The notes under the pieces are model-generated. The model made no database searches and was not told the origin of the DNA. It was given only the letters and a program-made list of their open reading frames with translations. From assembly GCA_012837465.1 (NCBI GenBank), contig DURG01000352.1, positions 1-14,185 of the forward strand: a stretch of DNA of 14,185 bases, in the 5' to 3' direction. Within the stretch, counting starts at the first letter, position 1. The number at the start of each line of letters is the position of its first letter. This document shows positions 1-8,300 of the stretch, one piece after another. This stretch comes from Propionibacterium sp. GTDB taxonomy: Bacteria; Actinomycetota; Actinomycetes; Propionibacteriales; Propionibacteriaceae. The translations under genes and the position numbers were made by a program.

Positions 1-448
1 CGAGGCCGCCCTGGGAGGCGAACACGGCGTAGCGGCTGGGGTCGCCCGGATCCGACTCCTCGTAGAGGTGTACCAGCGGGCTGAGGCCGTGGCGCAGGGA
101 CCAGCCGAGGTGGCGGGCCAGCGCGGCTGGTGAGTCGATGGCATCGATGGTGTTCATGATGGGGCGCAGGGGTTCGGCGCCGAGTTCCTGGATGCGTTCG
201 GTGTCCATGAACGATGAGTAGAGCGCGGCGATGCGGCCCTCGTCGGTGCCCGGCTCGCCCTGCTGCTCCTCGATGATGGCGCGCACGTGCAGTTCGGCGG
301 CGTTGTGCAGGTCCACGAAGCCGCCGGCCGACGACTGGTCGGGCTCGATCTGCGCGGTGCGCAGCCAGGTGCCGTTCACGTGCCGGAAGAGGTCGTCCTG
401 CGGACGGACGGCGCTGTCGAAGTGCTCAGGTGAGATCGCTTGGGTCAT
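1..448 (-). CDS. M13 family zinc metallopeptidase (PepO/neprilysin-like), N-terminal part
   Basis: This is the start of a peptidase gene that runs off the left edge; 149 codons are visible. The protein begins MTQAISPEHFDSAVRPQDDL and continues with FRHVNGTWL (residues 21-29). The pattern 'RPQDDLFxxVNGxWL' followed by a 'D..SS.GGFVDL' stretch is typical of the N-terminal domain of M13 peptidases. These enzymes cut small peptides, and in mycobacteria the relative Zmp1 is known. The zinc site (HExxH and a downstream glutamate) lies outside the window, so catalytic competence cannot be judged. I chose the ATG at 448; another in-frame ATG at 460 would add four residues, and neither has a clear Shine-Dalgarno. 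The gene follows the unknown membrane protein by 19 bases (7 if the upstream start is used) and is probably its operon partner. I see no signal peptide, so a cytoplasmic location is likely. Confidence 0.85.
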   Translation of the reverse strand, partial: MTQAISPEHFDSAVRPQDDLFRHVNGTWLRTAQIEPDQSSAGGFVDLHNAAELHVRAIIEEQQGEPGTDEGRIAALYSSFMDTERIQELGAEPLRPIMNTIDAIDSPAALARHLGWSLRHGLSPLVHLYEESDPGDPSRYAVFASQGGL

Positions 449-467
449 GCCGGCCACCATACCGGCG

Positions 468-1715
468 TCAGCCAACGGACCAGTTGACCTCGATGGCGTC
501 CGGGTCGGTGCCGAGCAGGTCGGCGCGGGCCTCGACGCGGCTCGTGACGGGGCGCCCCTCGGAGCGGCCGCCGTCGGCGTAGTCGAACGAGAGTTGCGTG
601 GTCATCGGCACCCGGACGAGCGCGACGCCCTGGTCGGCGGCGGTGAGGGTGGGGGAGGCCTCGGCCCAAGGGTTGTTCGTGAGCCGCCACTGGGCCGAGG
701 AGTCGACGACCCCCTGCCCGGCCCGGGAGCCGGCGCGGTTGGGGCAGCCATCGGGGGCCATGGAGCGCTGCGCGATGCAGGCGTTCAGCGAAGTGCGGGC
801 GGCGTCGATGAGCGCCTCCTCACCGACGGTGGTGAGTTCGGGGACGACGTTGACCGAGTACGGCACGTCGCGGCCCAACCCGGGGACCTCGAGGTCGCTG
901 CTGTCCGAGTAGTCGATGAACGGCAGCCCGGTCGTGACCTCGTACCTGCCGGGCAGCACCTCATAGGGCTGGTCGGAGTCGATGGCCTGGCCGTTGACCC
1001 GCAGCGGGATGCGCTGGCCGCCGGGCACCGAGAACTCGGCGGTGACGGTGGTGCGGGCCAACTGGTACTCGCCGGCGTCGGTCAGGGTGAGCAACATCGT
1101 CGTCTCATGGGGCTGGCCGTCGAGGTGGTAGCGCACCGGCACCTCGGTGGGGGTGGCGCCCTCGGTGAGCACCTCGACGTCGGTGATGGGCAGCCCCTCG
1201 CGGGCCTGGTTGAACACCCGGCTGGTGAGCAACGCCCGCGAGCCGGTGCCGCCGGTGGGTCCCATCGCCAGCGCCCGGCGCACCTGACCGGTGCTGAGCG
1301 CGGTGAAGTACTCCTGGACGATCTCCTCGGGAGTCTGGGAGGTCACGGGCGGGGGCTCGTTGCTGGGCGCCGACGTCGGGCGCACGATGGTGTCCGGGTC
1401 GATGACGACGGGGCGGAAGTAGTTGACGTAGACCACGCCGATGGTGACGCCCAGCGTGAGGAGGCTGACCGCCCCCCACAACAGGGCCTTGAAGGGAAGG
1501 GGGCGCTTCGTGGCCTCGTCCTCGATGACGGGGGCGACGAAACGGCTCTGGTCGCGGGAGCGGGTGAGCGCCGACTGCATGCCGATGGCGTCGAAGGCGC
1601 CGGTCGACAGGGGCGGCGCCTCGTTGTCGGTGAGCGGGCGTACCGGGGTGGTGGGGGAGGTCGGTGTGTCAGGGGGCACGGGCGGCTGCCAGCCGCCCGG
1701 TTGCCCCTGCGTCAT
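468..1715 (-). CDS. Single-pass membrane protein of unknown function, encoded directly after korB
   Basis: I do not recognise a named family. The 415-residue protein has a proline- and threonine-rich N-terminal cytoplasmic tail (about residues 1-70) and one hydrophobic segment at about 77-99 (ALLWGAVSLLTLGVTIGVVY). A Pro/Ser/Thr linker (about 101-128) leads into a soluble C-terminal part that should lie outside the membrane. Residues 129-150 (PEEIVQEYFTALSTGQVRRA) look like the first helix of an NTF2-like or DUF4878-like fold, but this is only a resemblance. Two cysteines, C313 and C324, in the outer part could form a disulfide. I chose the ATG at 1715: it overlaps the korB stop as ATGA, and GGGAGG lies about 10 bases upstream. 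An in-frame ATG at 1733 lies inside korB and overlaps that Shine-Dalgarno, so it is less likely. The gene sits between korB and a peptidase, which does not reveal its role. Confidence 0.8.
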   Translation of the reverse strand: MTQGQPGGWQPPVPPDTPTSPTTPVRPLTDNEAPPLSTGAFDAIGMQSALTRSRDQSRFVAPVIEDEATKRPLPFKALLWGAVSLLTLGVTIGVVYVNYFRPVVIDPDTIVRPTSAPSNEPPPVTSQTPEEIVQEYFTALSTGQVRRALAMGPTGGTGSRALLTSRVFNQAREGLPITDVEVLTEGATPTEVPVRYHLDGQPHETTMLLTLTDAGEYQLARTTVTAEFSVPGGQRIPLRVNGQAIDSDQPYEVLPGRYEVTTGLPFIDYSDSSDLEVPGLGRDVPYSVNVVPELTTVGEEALIDAARTSLNACIAQRSMAPDGCPNRAGSRAGQGVVDSSAQWRLTNNPWAEASPTLTAADQGVALVRVPMTTQLSFDYADGGRSEGRPVTSRVEARADLLGTDPDAIEVNWSVG

Positions 1716-2746
1716 CGCTCGTCCGCCTCCCATGTGTCGGGCCCGGCGAGCACTGCGGCGAGCGCTGCCTCGGAGTCCTCCGGCTGCAGCGACGCGATCT
1801 GGTCCCGCACCAGGTCATCATAACTGGGCCGCTCGACGCGTCGGAAGATGCCCACCGGCGCCTGGCGCAGGATGCCGGGCTCCGTCAGGCGGGCCAGCGC
1901 GAAGGCCAGCGACGGATCCTCACGGGTCTCGTCGTGGACGACGATCGAGGATTCGTCGATCTCGGACGTCTTCGCGATGCTGATGTCGCCGTCGGCGCCC
2001 CGCACGACGGCGAACTCGCCCGCACCGAACGTGATGGGCTCGCCGTGGACCAGCTTGATGAGCAGGCCCTCGGGGCCCTTCAGCGTGCTGAAGGCGTCGT
2101 CGTTGAAGATGGGGCAGTTCTGGTAGATCTCCACCAGCGACGTGCCGCGGTGCTCGGCGGCCGCGGTGAGCACCTCGGTGAGGTGCTGGCGGTCCGAGTC
2201 GATCGTGCGGGCGACGAACGTGGCCTCCGCGCCCAGCGCGAGCGTGATGGGGTTGAAGGGGGTGTCCACCGAGCCGTACGGCGACGACTTGGTGAGCTTG
2301 CCCAGCTCCGAGGTGGGGGAGTACTGGCCCTTGGTGAGGCCGTAGATCCGGTTGTTGAACAGCAGGATCGTGAGGTTGACGTTGCGGCGCAGCGTGTGGA
2401 TGAGGTGGTTGCCGCCGATCGACAGGGCGTCGCCGTCGCCGGTGACCACCCAGACGTTGAGGTCCGGGCGGGCCAGTGCCACGCCCGTCGCGATCGCCGG
2501 CGCGCGGCCGTGGATCGAGTGCATGCCGTAGGTGTCCACGTAGTAGGGGAACCGCGACGAGCAGCCGATGCCGGAGATGATGACGGTGTTCTCGCGCTTG
2601 ATGCCGAGCGTGCCCATCATCGACTGGAAGGTCGACAGCACGGCGTAGTCGCCGCATCCGGGGCACCAGCGGACCTCCTGATCCGAGGTGTAGTCCTTCT
2701 TACCGAGTGGTTCGAGGCTCAGGGGCACTCCAGCCAGACCCGACAT
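1712..2746 (-). CDS. korB: 2-oxoglutarate:ferredoxin oxidoreductase subunit beta (KorB)
   Basis: With KorA this subunit converts 2-oxoglutarate and CoA to succinyl-CoA and CO2, passing two electrons to ferredoxin. It binds thiamine diphosphate (ThDP) and one 4Fe-4S cluster in the cytoplasm. The 344-residue length is usual for the family. Cluster ligands expected from the oxoacid:ferredoxin oxidoreductase family are present: C28 and C31 in WCPGCGD, C62 in GIGCSSR, and C211 in YQNCPIF. The ThDP/magnesium motif starts at GDGD (103-106) and ends at NN (131-132). The start ATG overlaps the korA stop by one base (TGATG), and a strong AAGGAGGA lies just upstream, so translation is well supported and probably coupled. 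There is no separate delta (ferredoxin) subunit, as expected for the two-subunit class. An alternative substrate such as pyruvate cannot be excluded from sequence alone, but the close resemblance to mycobacterial KorB favours 2-oxoglutarate. Confidence 0.96.
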   Translation of the reverse strand: MSGLAGVPLSLEPLGKKDYTSDQEVRWCPGCGDYAVLSTFQSMMGTLGIKRENTVIISGIGCSSRFPYYVDTYGMHSIHGRAPAIATGVALARPDLNVWVVTGDGDALSIGGNHLIHTLRRNVNLTILLFNNRIYGLTKGQYSPTSELGKLTKSSPYGSVDTPFNPITLALGAEATFVARTIDSDRQHLTEVLTAAAEHRGTSLVEIYQNCPIFNDDAFSTLKGPEGLLIKLVHGEPITFGAGEFAVVRGADGDISIAKTSEIDESSIVVHDETREDPSLAFALARLTEPGILRQAPVGIFRRVERPSYDDLVRDQIASLQPEDSEAALAAVLAGPDTWEADER

Positions 2747-4632
2747 CAGTTGTCCTCCTTGGCGGCTTCTTCTTCGGTGGCGTCGATTTCGGCGCTGAGG
2801 TCGACCTCGAGCTCGGTGAGCGAGATCGGCAGCCCGCGGACGCGCGAGTAGCGGGTGATGTGCTTGGCGTGGCGGGCCTGCAGCACGACGGCGAGCTGAC
2901 CGAGGTTCATCTCGGGCACCACGACCTTGTCGTAGCTGTGCAGGATGTCGCCGAGGTTGTCGGGCATCGGGTTGAGGTGGCGCAGGTGGGCCAGCGCCAC
3001 CTTCCGGCCGGACAGCCGCACGCGGCGGGCGGCGGCCGTGATGGGGCCGTAGGTGGAGCCCCAGCCCAACACGAGGACCTTGGCGTCGCCGGTGGGATCG
3101 TCGACCTCCAGATCCGGGATGTCCTGCACCACGGCGCGCAGCTTGGCGCGGCGCATCAGCGTCATCTTCTCGTGGTTGTCAGGGTCGTAGGAGATGTTGC
3201 CGCCGCCGTCGGCCTTCTCCAGGCCGCCGATGCGGTGCTCCAGCCCCGGGGTGCCGGGGATGGCCCAGGCGCGGGCGAGGGTGTCGTCGTCGCGCTTGTA
3301 GGGGAGGAAGACGTCCTCGCCCTTGGCGTTGGTGCCGTTGACCTCGGTGGCGAAGCCGGGCTCGATGGGCTCGATCTCGCTCAGATCGGGCAGCATCCAG
3401 GGCTCTGCGCCGTTGGCGAGGTAGCCATCGGACAGCATGATCACCGGCGTGCGGTACTTCACCGCGATGCGGACGGCCTCGAGCGCGGTGTCGAAGCAGT
3501 CGGTCGACGACTTGGCGGCCAGCACCGGCAGTGGGGATTCGCCGTTGCGGCCGTACATGGCCTGCAACAGGTCCGCCTGCTCGGTCTTGGTGGGCATGCC
3601 CGTCGAGGGGCCGGAACGCTGCACGTTGACGACGACGAGAGGCAGCTCGGTCATCACGGCCAGGCCGATGGTCTCCGACTTCAGCGACATGCCGGGGCCC
3701 GACGTCGTGGTGACGCCCAGCGAGCCCGCGAATGACGCTCCCAGCGCGGCGCCGACGGCGGCGATCTCGTCCTCGGCCTGGAACGTCATGACGCCCAGGT
3801 CCTTCCGGCGCGACAGCTCGTGGAGGATGTCGGAGGCGGGGGTGATGGGGTAGGAGCCCAGGAAGAGTTGCAGGCCCGCCTTGTGGGCGCCGGTCATGAG
3901 GCCGTAGGCGGTGGCGAGGTTGCCGGAGACCTGGCGGTAGCGGCCCTTCGGAACCGGCGCCGGCGCGACGGTGTACTGCACCTCGAAGGCCTCGGTGGTC
4001 TCGCCGTAGGCGTGGCCGGCCTTGAAGGCGGCGATGTTCGCGTCGCGGATGTCGGGAGCCTGGGCGAACTTCTCGCTGAGGAACCGCAGCGTCCCGTCGA
4101 TGGGGCGCGAATAGAGCCAGCTGAGCAGGCCGAGGGCGAACATGTTCTTGGTGCGGGAGGCCTCCTTGCGGCCCAGCCCGAAGCCCTCTACGGCGCCCTG
4201 CGCGAGGCCGGTCAGGTCGAGGGTGTGCACGGAGTAGTTGGCAAGCGACCCGTCCTCGAGCGGGTTGGATTCCCAGCCCACCTTCTTGAGGTTGCGGGGC
4301 GTGAAGTCTGCGGTGTCGACGATGATCACGCCACCCGTCGGGAGGTCCTTGAGGTTGGCCTTCAGCGCGGCGGGGTTCATGGCCACCAGCACGTCGGGGC
4401 GGTCGCCGGGGGTCACGATGTCGAAGTTCGCGAAGTGCAGCTGGAAGCTGGACACGCCGTGCAGGGTGCCCTGCGGGGCGCGGATCTCGGCGGGGAAGTT
4501 GGGCAGCGTGGCGATGTCGTTGCCGAAGGCCGCCGTCTCAGCCGTGAATCTGTCGCCGGTGAGTTGCATGCCGTCGCCGGAGTCGCCGGCGAAGCGAATG
4601 ACCACCCGATCGAGCGAGAGCTGGTCTGCCAC
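2746..4632 (-). CDS. korA: 2-oxoglutarate:ferredoxin oxidoreductase subunit alpha (KorA), gamma-alpha fusion
   Basis: This is the large subunit of the KorAB enzyme, an oxygen-tolerant route around 2-oxoglutarate dehydrogenase in actinobacteria. The first third (about residues 8-190) is the gamma domain, opening with VVIRFAGDSGDGMQLTGDRF. The alpha part follows from about 235, with the substrate-contacting YPITP motif at about 262-266, TSGPGMSLKSE at about 310-320 and RSGPSTGMPTKTEQ at about 340-353. The length is 628 residues from the chosen GTG at 4632, close to the roughly 650 of mycobacterial KorA. I preferred this GTG because AAGAGGT lies about 9 bases upstream. An in-frame ATG at 4653 would include that Shine-Dalgarno in the coding region and add only MTRGKHT. 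A -10-like TAGACT lies at 4675-4680. It is the first gene of the minus-strand run korA-korB-unknown-peptidase. Confidence 0.95.
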   Translation of the reverse strand: MADQLSLDRVVIRFAGDSGDGMQLTGDRFTAETAAFGNDIATLPNFPAEIRAPQGTLHGVSSFQLHFANFDIVTPGDRPDVLVAMNPAALKANLKDLPTGGVIIVDTADFTPRNLKKVGWESNPLEDGSLANYSVHTLDLTGLAQGAVEGFGLGRKEASRTKNMFALGLLSWLYSRPIDGTLRFLSEKFAQAPDIRDANIAAFKAGHAYGETTEAFEVQYTVAPAPVPKGRYRQVSGNLATAYGLMTGAHKAGLQLFLGSYPITPASDILHELSRRKDLGVMTFQAEDEIAAVGAALGASFAGSLGVTTTSGPGMSLKSETIGLAVMTELPLVVVNVQRSGPSTGMPTKTEQADLLQAMYGRNGESPLPVLAAKSSTDCFDTALEAVRIAVKYRTPVIMLSDGYLANGAEPWMLPDLSEIEPIEPGFATEVNGTNAKGEDVFLPYKRDDDTLARAWAIPGTPGLEHRIGGLEKADGGGNISYDPDNHEKMTLMRRAKLRAVVQDIPDLEVDDPTGDAKVLVLGWGSTYGPITAAARRVRLSGRKVALAHLRHLNPMPDNLGDILHSYDKVVVPEMNLGQLAVVLQARHAKHITRYSRVRGLPISLTELEVDLSAEIDATEEEAAKEDN

Positions 4633-4674
4633 TGTGTGTTTACCTCTTGTCATGTCGCTGGGACGTCCTCGGCA

Positions 4675-4680
4675 AGTCTA
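4675..4680 (-). promoter_or_regulatory. Probable -10 element for the korAB operon
   Basis: On the minus strand the hexamer is TAGACT, which fits the actinobacterial -10 pattern TANNNT. Seventeen bases upstream is CTGGCC, a poor -35. Transcription would start near 4668, giving a leader of about 35 bases that contains AAGAGGT before the korA GTG. The 7-mer CTAGACT recurs in both promoters at 8501-8542. Confidence 0.45.
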
Positions 4681-4718
4681 GACCCGTGCCACGAATCGGC
4701 CAGTGTTGTGCTTGGGCC

Positions 4719-4771
4719 TGGTCCCTGAGCGTCCGCCAGCGAGCTTGCGAGCCAGCGGACGACGAAGGGCC
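4719..4771 (+). repeat. REP-like repeat, copy 1
   Basis: The copy starts TGGTCCCTGAGCGT and ends CGACGAAGGGCC. Both ends match the reverse complement of copy 2 at 5284-5322 closely. The middle is different and longer: it begins GTCCGC and ends GCGGAC (4731-4760), so it can form a 6-bp outer stem, and it contains GCGAGC twice. An end-conserved, middle-variable pattern is usual for short interspersed palindromic repeats. Confidence 0.7.
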
Positions 4772-5094
4772 TCCGCCGCGAAGACCGGCCGACACCCCGG
4801 CGGCCAGCCCGCGCCCCAGCTTCGGTGCGGACAGCCACGCGCCCGCCCAACCACAGCAGCGGACCAAGCCACCAACCACACCGAAGAATCCGGATGCGGC
4901 CGATCCAAGGGTGACTGCAGTTCGCGATCCAGCTGTGACCCGGGCTGTGGGTGACTGTCTTGGGCTCGCTGCTGACGGGAACTGAACCGTTGTCGGTACA
5001 GAAGTCCTCAGCCAAGTCAGCCGGCCAGGTGTGAAGGAAGCAGGCCAAGCAACGGTGTCGGCGCGTAACCAAGCACCACTCCCGAAGGTTCAAA

Positions 5095-5220
5095 GCAGGG
5101 GCTGATGGGGGCCCGACAGGGTTAGGGCGGGCATTGTGGACCCCGATCCCCAACCCGGCACTACCCGAGCCAAAGAGATCGGGATCCACATGGGCGGGGA
5201 GGGCCCCCATCAGACCCTGC
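5095..5220. repeat. 126-bp imperfect palindrome (large hairpin)
   Basis: The outer arms are GCAGGGGCTGATGGGGGCCC at 5095-5114 and, reverse-complemented, GCAGGGTCTGATGGGGGCCC at 5201-5220: 19 of 20 bases match. The symmetry continues inwards, where CATTGTGGACCCCGATC (from about 5132) faces CATGTGGATCCCGATC read from the other strand (from about 5191). The centre lies near 5157. It could be a small non-autonomous mobile element, a structured RNA, or a processing or termination signal for helicase transcripts arriving on the minus strand. Confidence 0.75.
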
Positions 5221-5236
5221 GGAAGCCAGCTGGGTT

Positions 5237-5256
5237 CACGCTCAGGGATCAAGCTG
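5237..5256 (-). repeat. Fragment of the REP-like repeat
   Basis: The plus strand reads CACGCTCAGGGATCAAGCTG. It resembles the end of copy 2 at 5308-5326 (CACGCTCAAGGACCAGCTG) in the same orientation, with a few changes and one extra base. The rest of the repeat is absent. Confidence 0.5.
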
Positions 5257-5283
5257 TCGTCACCGCCATGGACAACCTGCGGC

Positions 5284-5322
5284 GGCCCTTCGTCGTTCGC
5301 TGGCGCTCACGCTCAAGGACCA
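5284..5322 (-). repeat. REP-like repeat, copy 2
   Basis: This copy lies on the minus strand, inverted relative to copy 1. Its 25-base core (5291-5315) is identical, on the minus strand, to 11158-11182 after the mannosyltransferase gene. It begins 16 bases beyond the helicase stop codon, so it lies in the 3' region of that transcript. Confidence 0.75.
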
Positions 5323-5337
5323 GCTGACGCAGTGGGG

Positions 5338-8300
5338 TCAGGGGGTCAGGAGGCCCATGATGTCGGAGGCCGTCATCGGGGCCGCGGTGTCGGAGCCGGC
5401 GGCGACCACGTCGTCGAACAGGGCCCGCTTGCGTTCCTGCAGCGCGACGACCTTCTCCTCGATGGTGTCTGCGGCGACGAGGCGGTAGACGTTGACGGGC
5501 TTGTCCTGGCCGATGCGGTGCGTGCGGTCGATCGCCTGGGATTCGGCCGCGGGGTTCCACCACGGATCCAGGATGAACACGTAATCGGCCTCGGTCAGCG
5601 TCAGGCCGAAGCCGCCGGCCTTGAGGCTGATCAGGAACAGCGACGCGTCGCCCTCGCGGAACGAGGAGATGCGCTCGGCGCGGTTGCGGGTGGCCCCGTC
5701 GAGGTACTCGTAGCTGATCTTCTCCTCATCGAGCCTGTTGCGAACCAGGCCGAGGAAGCCGGTGAACTGCGAGAACACCAGCGCCCGGTGGCCCTCGGCG
5801 AGTGCCTCGTCGAGGAGGTCCAGCAGTGCGTCGATCTTGGCGGAGCCCGCCGGGTACTCCTGGTCGACCAGCACGGGGGAGAGGCTCAACTGCCGCAGCA
5901 TCGTCAGCGAGCGCAGGATGGTGATGCGGTTGCGCTGCAGGTCTCCCACCAGACCGAGGATCTTCTGCCGCTCGCGGGCCAGGTGCCGGTCGTACAGGCG
6001 GCGGTGGGCGGGCTCCAGTTGCACGGGCACCACCTGTTCCTGCTTGTCGGGCAGTTCCGCGGCGACGGCGGCCTTGGTGCGGCGCAGGATCAGTGGGCGC
6101 GTGCGGCGGTGGAGGCGGGCGAGCGCCTCCCTGTTGCCGGATTCGATGGGCTTGCGGTAGGCGGTGGTGAAGCTCTTCGGGTCCGGGAACAGGCCCGGCG
6201 CGGTGATCGACAGCAGCGACCACAGGTCCATCAGGTTGTTCTCCAGCGGCGTGCCCGTCAGCGCGACCTTCATCCTGGCCCGAAGCCTGCGCACCGCCTT
6301 GTAGGCCTTCGACGCGTGGTTCTTGACGAACTGGGCCTCGTCGAGGAGTACGGCGGACCAGTCGAGGCGACGGTAGGCGTTCTCCTCGAGCCGCAGCAGT
6401 GTGTAGGAGGTCACGACGAGGTCCGCGCCGTCGACCTCATCGGCGAGTTCGGTGCCGCGGCGGGCGTGGGTGCCGGTGATGGCGACGACCTTGAGGCCGG
6501 GCGTGAACCGCTCCGCCTCCGCCGCCCACGTGCCGATCACGGAGGTGGGGGCGACGACGAGCGCAGGCGCCGCGAGTTCGCCGCGTTCCTTGGCGGCCTG
6601 CAGGAAGGCCAGCGACTGGAGCGTCTTGCCCAGGCCCATCTCGTCGGCGAGGATCCCGCCGAGCCTGGTCTGCCACAGGAACGTCAGCCAGCGAAAGCCG
6701 GTGTCCTGATAGGCGCGCAGGTCCGCGTCGAGGCCTTCGGGCAGGGCGACCTCGGGCAGCGACGAAGGGTCGAGCAGGCCGTCGACCGCCTGCTGCCACG
6801 CCGCGGACTGCTCCGCGACGACGCCGAGGGCGACCAATTCGTCCCAGAGGCCTGCATGTTCGGGGCGCAGGCGGATGGAGTCGCCTTCGTGGTCGACGAG
6901 CAGGCGGGCCTCGTCCAGGAGTTCTCGCAACTGATTGAGTTCGGGCACGTCGAGGGGGAACCAGACGCCGGAATCGAGCACGAGGTGGTCGTCGCCCGCG
7001 GTGAGTGCCGCGAGGAGTTCGGCCAGCGGCACGGGCTCGCCGTCGATGGTGACGTCGACGCCCAGGTCGAACCAGTCGCCGTGCTCGGAGTCGGAAACCG
7101 ACAGCGCAATCGCCGGGGCCTCCTCGGCCTCCTGGTACTCGGGCTGCTCGCCCGCGACCTCCACCTCGACGTCCGGGTGGGCCTGCAGGCCGGGCAGGGT
7201 CTCGCTGACGAAGCCGATGAGGTGACGTCCGGTCAGCGTCGTGACCTCGGGGCGGCGGTGGTCCAGCGGCTTGAGCCACGGGCTGGCCGCGAGCGGGAGG
7301 AGGGCGGCCTCGGCGCCGTAGTCGCGGGGGTGGGGTTCGCTGGTACGGGCCTGGAGGGGCACGTCGACGACGGTGCGGCCCACGCGGTAGCGGAAGCCCC
7401 AGGTGAGCGCGGCCTGCTGGGGCGAGAACTCGACGTGGAGGAGAAGTTTCGGCGGCTGCGCCTCCGGCAGGTCCACGCCATCGGCCACCTGCACGTTGAG
7501 CCGGCGGCGCAGTTGCGGCAGGAAGCCCGCCGAGAACACGGCCTCGTCGGATTCGGGCACGGTCACCGCGCCGTGGGTGAAGATGCGCTGCTCGTCCTGG
7601 TCCAGCGGCCGCGACAACGGCCCGAGCACCAGCGTGTCGCCGCGGGTGATGGTGACCCCGTGGGCGGGCCGCCCCAGGAGCGTGCGGCCGGTGACCTCGA
7701 CGGTGTCGTCGCCGTCGATGACGGCGGGGGAGAGGCGGAGCCCTCCGTCGACCCGGTTCACCAGCAGCGTGGGCTCGAGCGGGGTGGGGCTGAGCGTGGG
7801 CTCGGCTACGGCACGGCCGGAGGCAGAACTGCCGGGGACCAGTGCGACGCCGGCGTCGATGGCGCTGCGCAGGGCTGCCCAGACCGTGGCGTTGAGGTCG
7901 TTGAAGGCGAGGTGTTGGGGGAGCCAACTGGTGGCGCCGCGCGACAGGTCGCGCGTTTCCAGAACGGCGCGCACCGCGTCCAGGTGGGTGGGGTTCAGTT
8001 GCGACGACTCACGGATGAGATCAGCCCAGGCTGCGCCGGAGCGCACCCAGTTGCCGCGGGCGCCCCGTCGGGCGGGGCTCATCCCCAACTCCGCGCCGTC
8101 CTCGCTGATGACCAACGCCATCGGCGCGCCGCCGGTGGCCTTCTGCTGCTCCATGAGGGGCTGGAGGAGGGCGCGCCACGAGGTCTGCGGGCGGCCGAGC
8201 GCGGGGGTGCGCATGCTGAGGATGAGGGCGACGGCGTGCTTGCAGTCGGCCCGCATGGGGCACGAACAGGTGGCCGTCAGGACGCCGCGGTTCAGGTTGA

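Larger units (their letters stand above)
4681..5337. other. Long intergenic region without a convincing gene
   Basis: About 650 bases separate the korA promoter from the end of the helicase gene. Open frames exist on both strands, but none has a Shine-Dalgarno, the G/C-rich third-position pattern of the neighbours, or a protein motif I know. By eye the stretch 4900-5095 is less G+C-rich than the flanking genes. A minus-strand frame around 4975-5095 reads FCTDNGSVPVSSEPKTVTH among other residues; I cannot place it, and it could be a decayed gene. What can be supported are repeats: an inverted pair of REP-like copies at 4719-4771 and 5284-5322, a fragment at 5237-5256, and a long palindrome at 5095-5220. 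The helicase is transcribed towards this region, so part of it may serve as its 3' end. Confidence 0.6.

Noticed and set aside
231..1823. Plus-strand open frame of 530 codons across the peptidase, membrane protein and korB end
   Set aside because: It spans three real minus-strand genes and shows the biased composition typical of an antisense shadow.
4731..4760. Considered a standalone terminator for a plus-strand transcript
   Set aside because: Only the outer six base pairs form well, there is no T-tract and no plus-strand gene ends here; it is better explained as the variable centre of the repeat.
4650..5252. Minus-strand open frame of 200 codons in the gene-free stretch, considered as a transposase or decayed gene
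   Set aside because: No recognisable motif, ribosome-binding site or coding-type base pattern; it also runs through the palindrome and the repeat. I keep it only as unassigned sequence.
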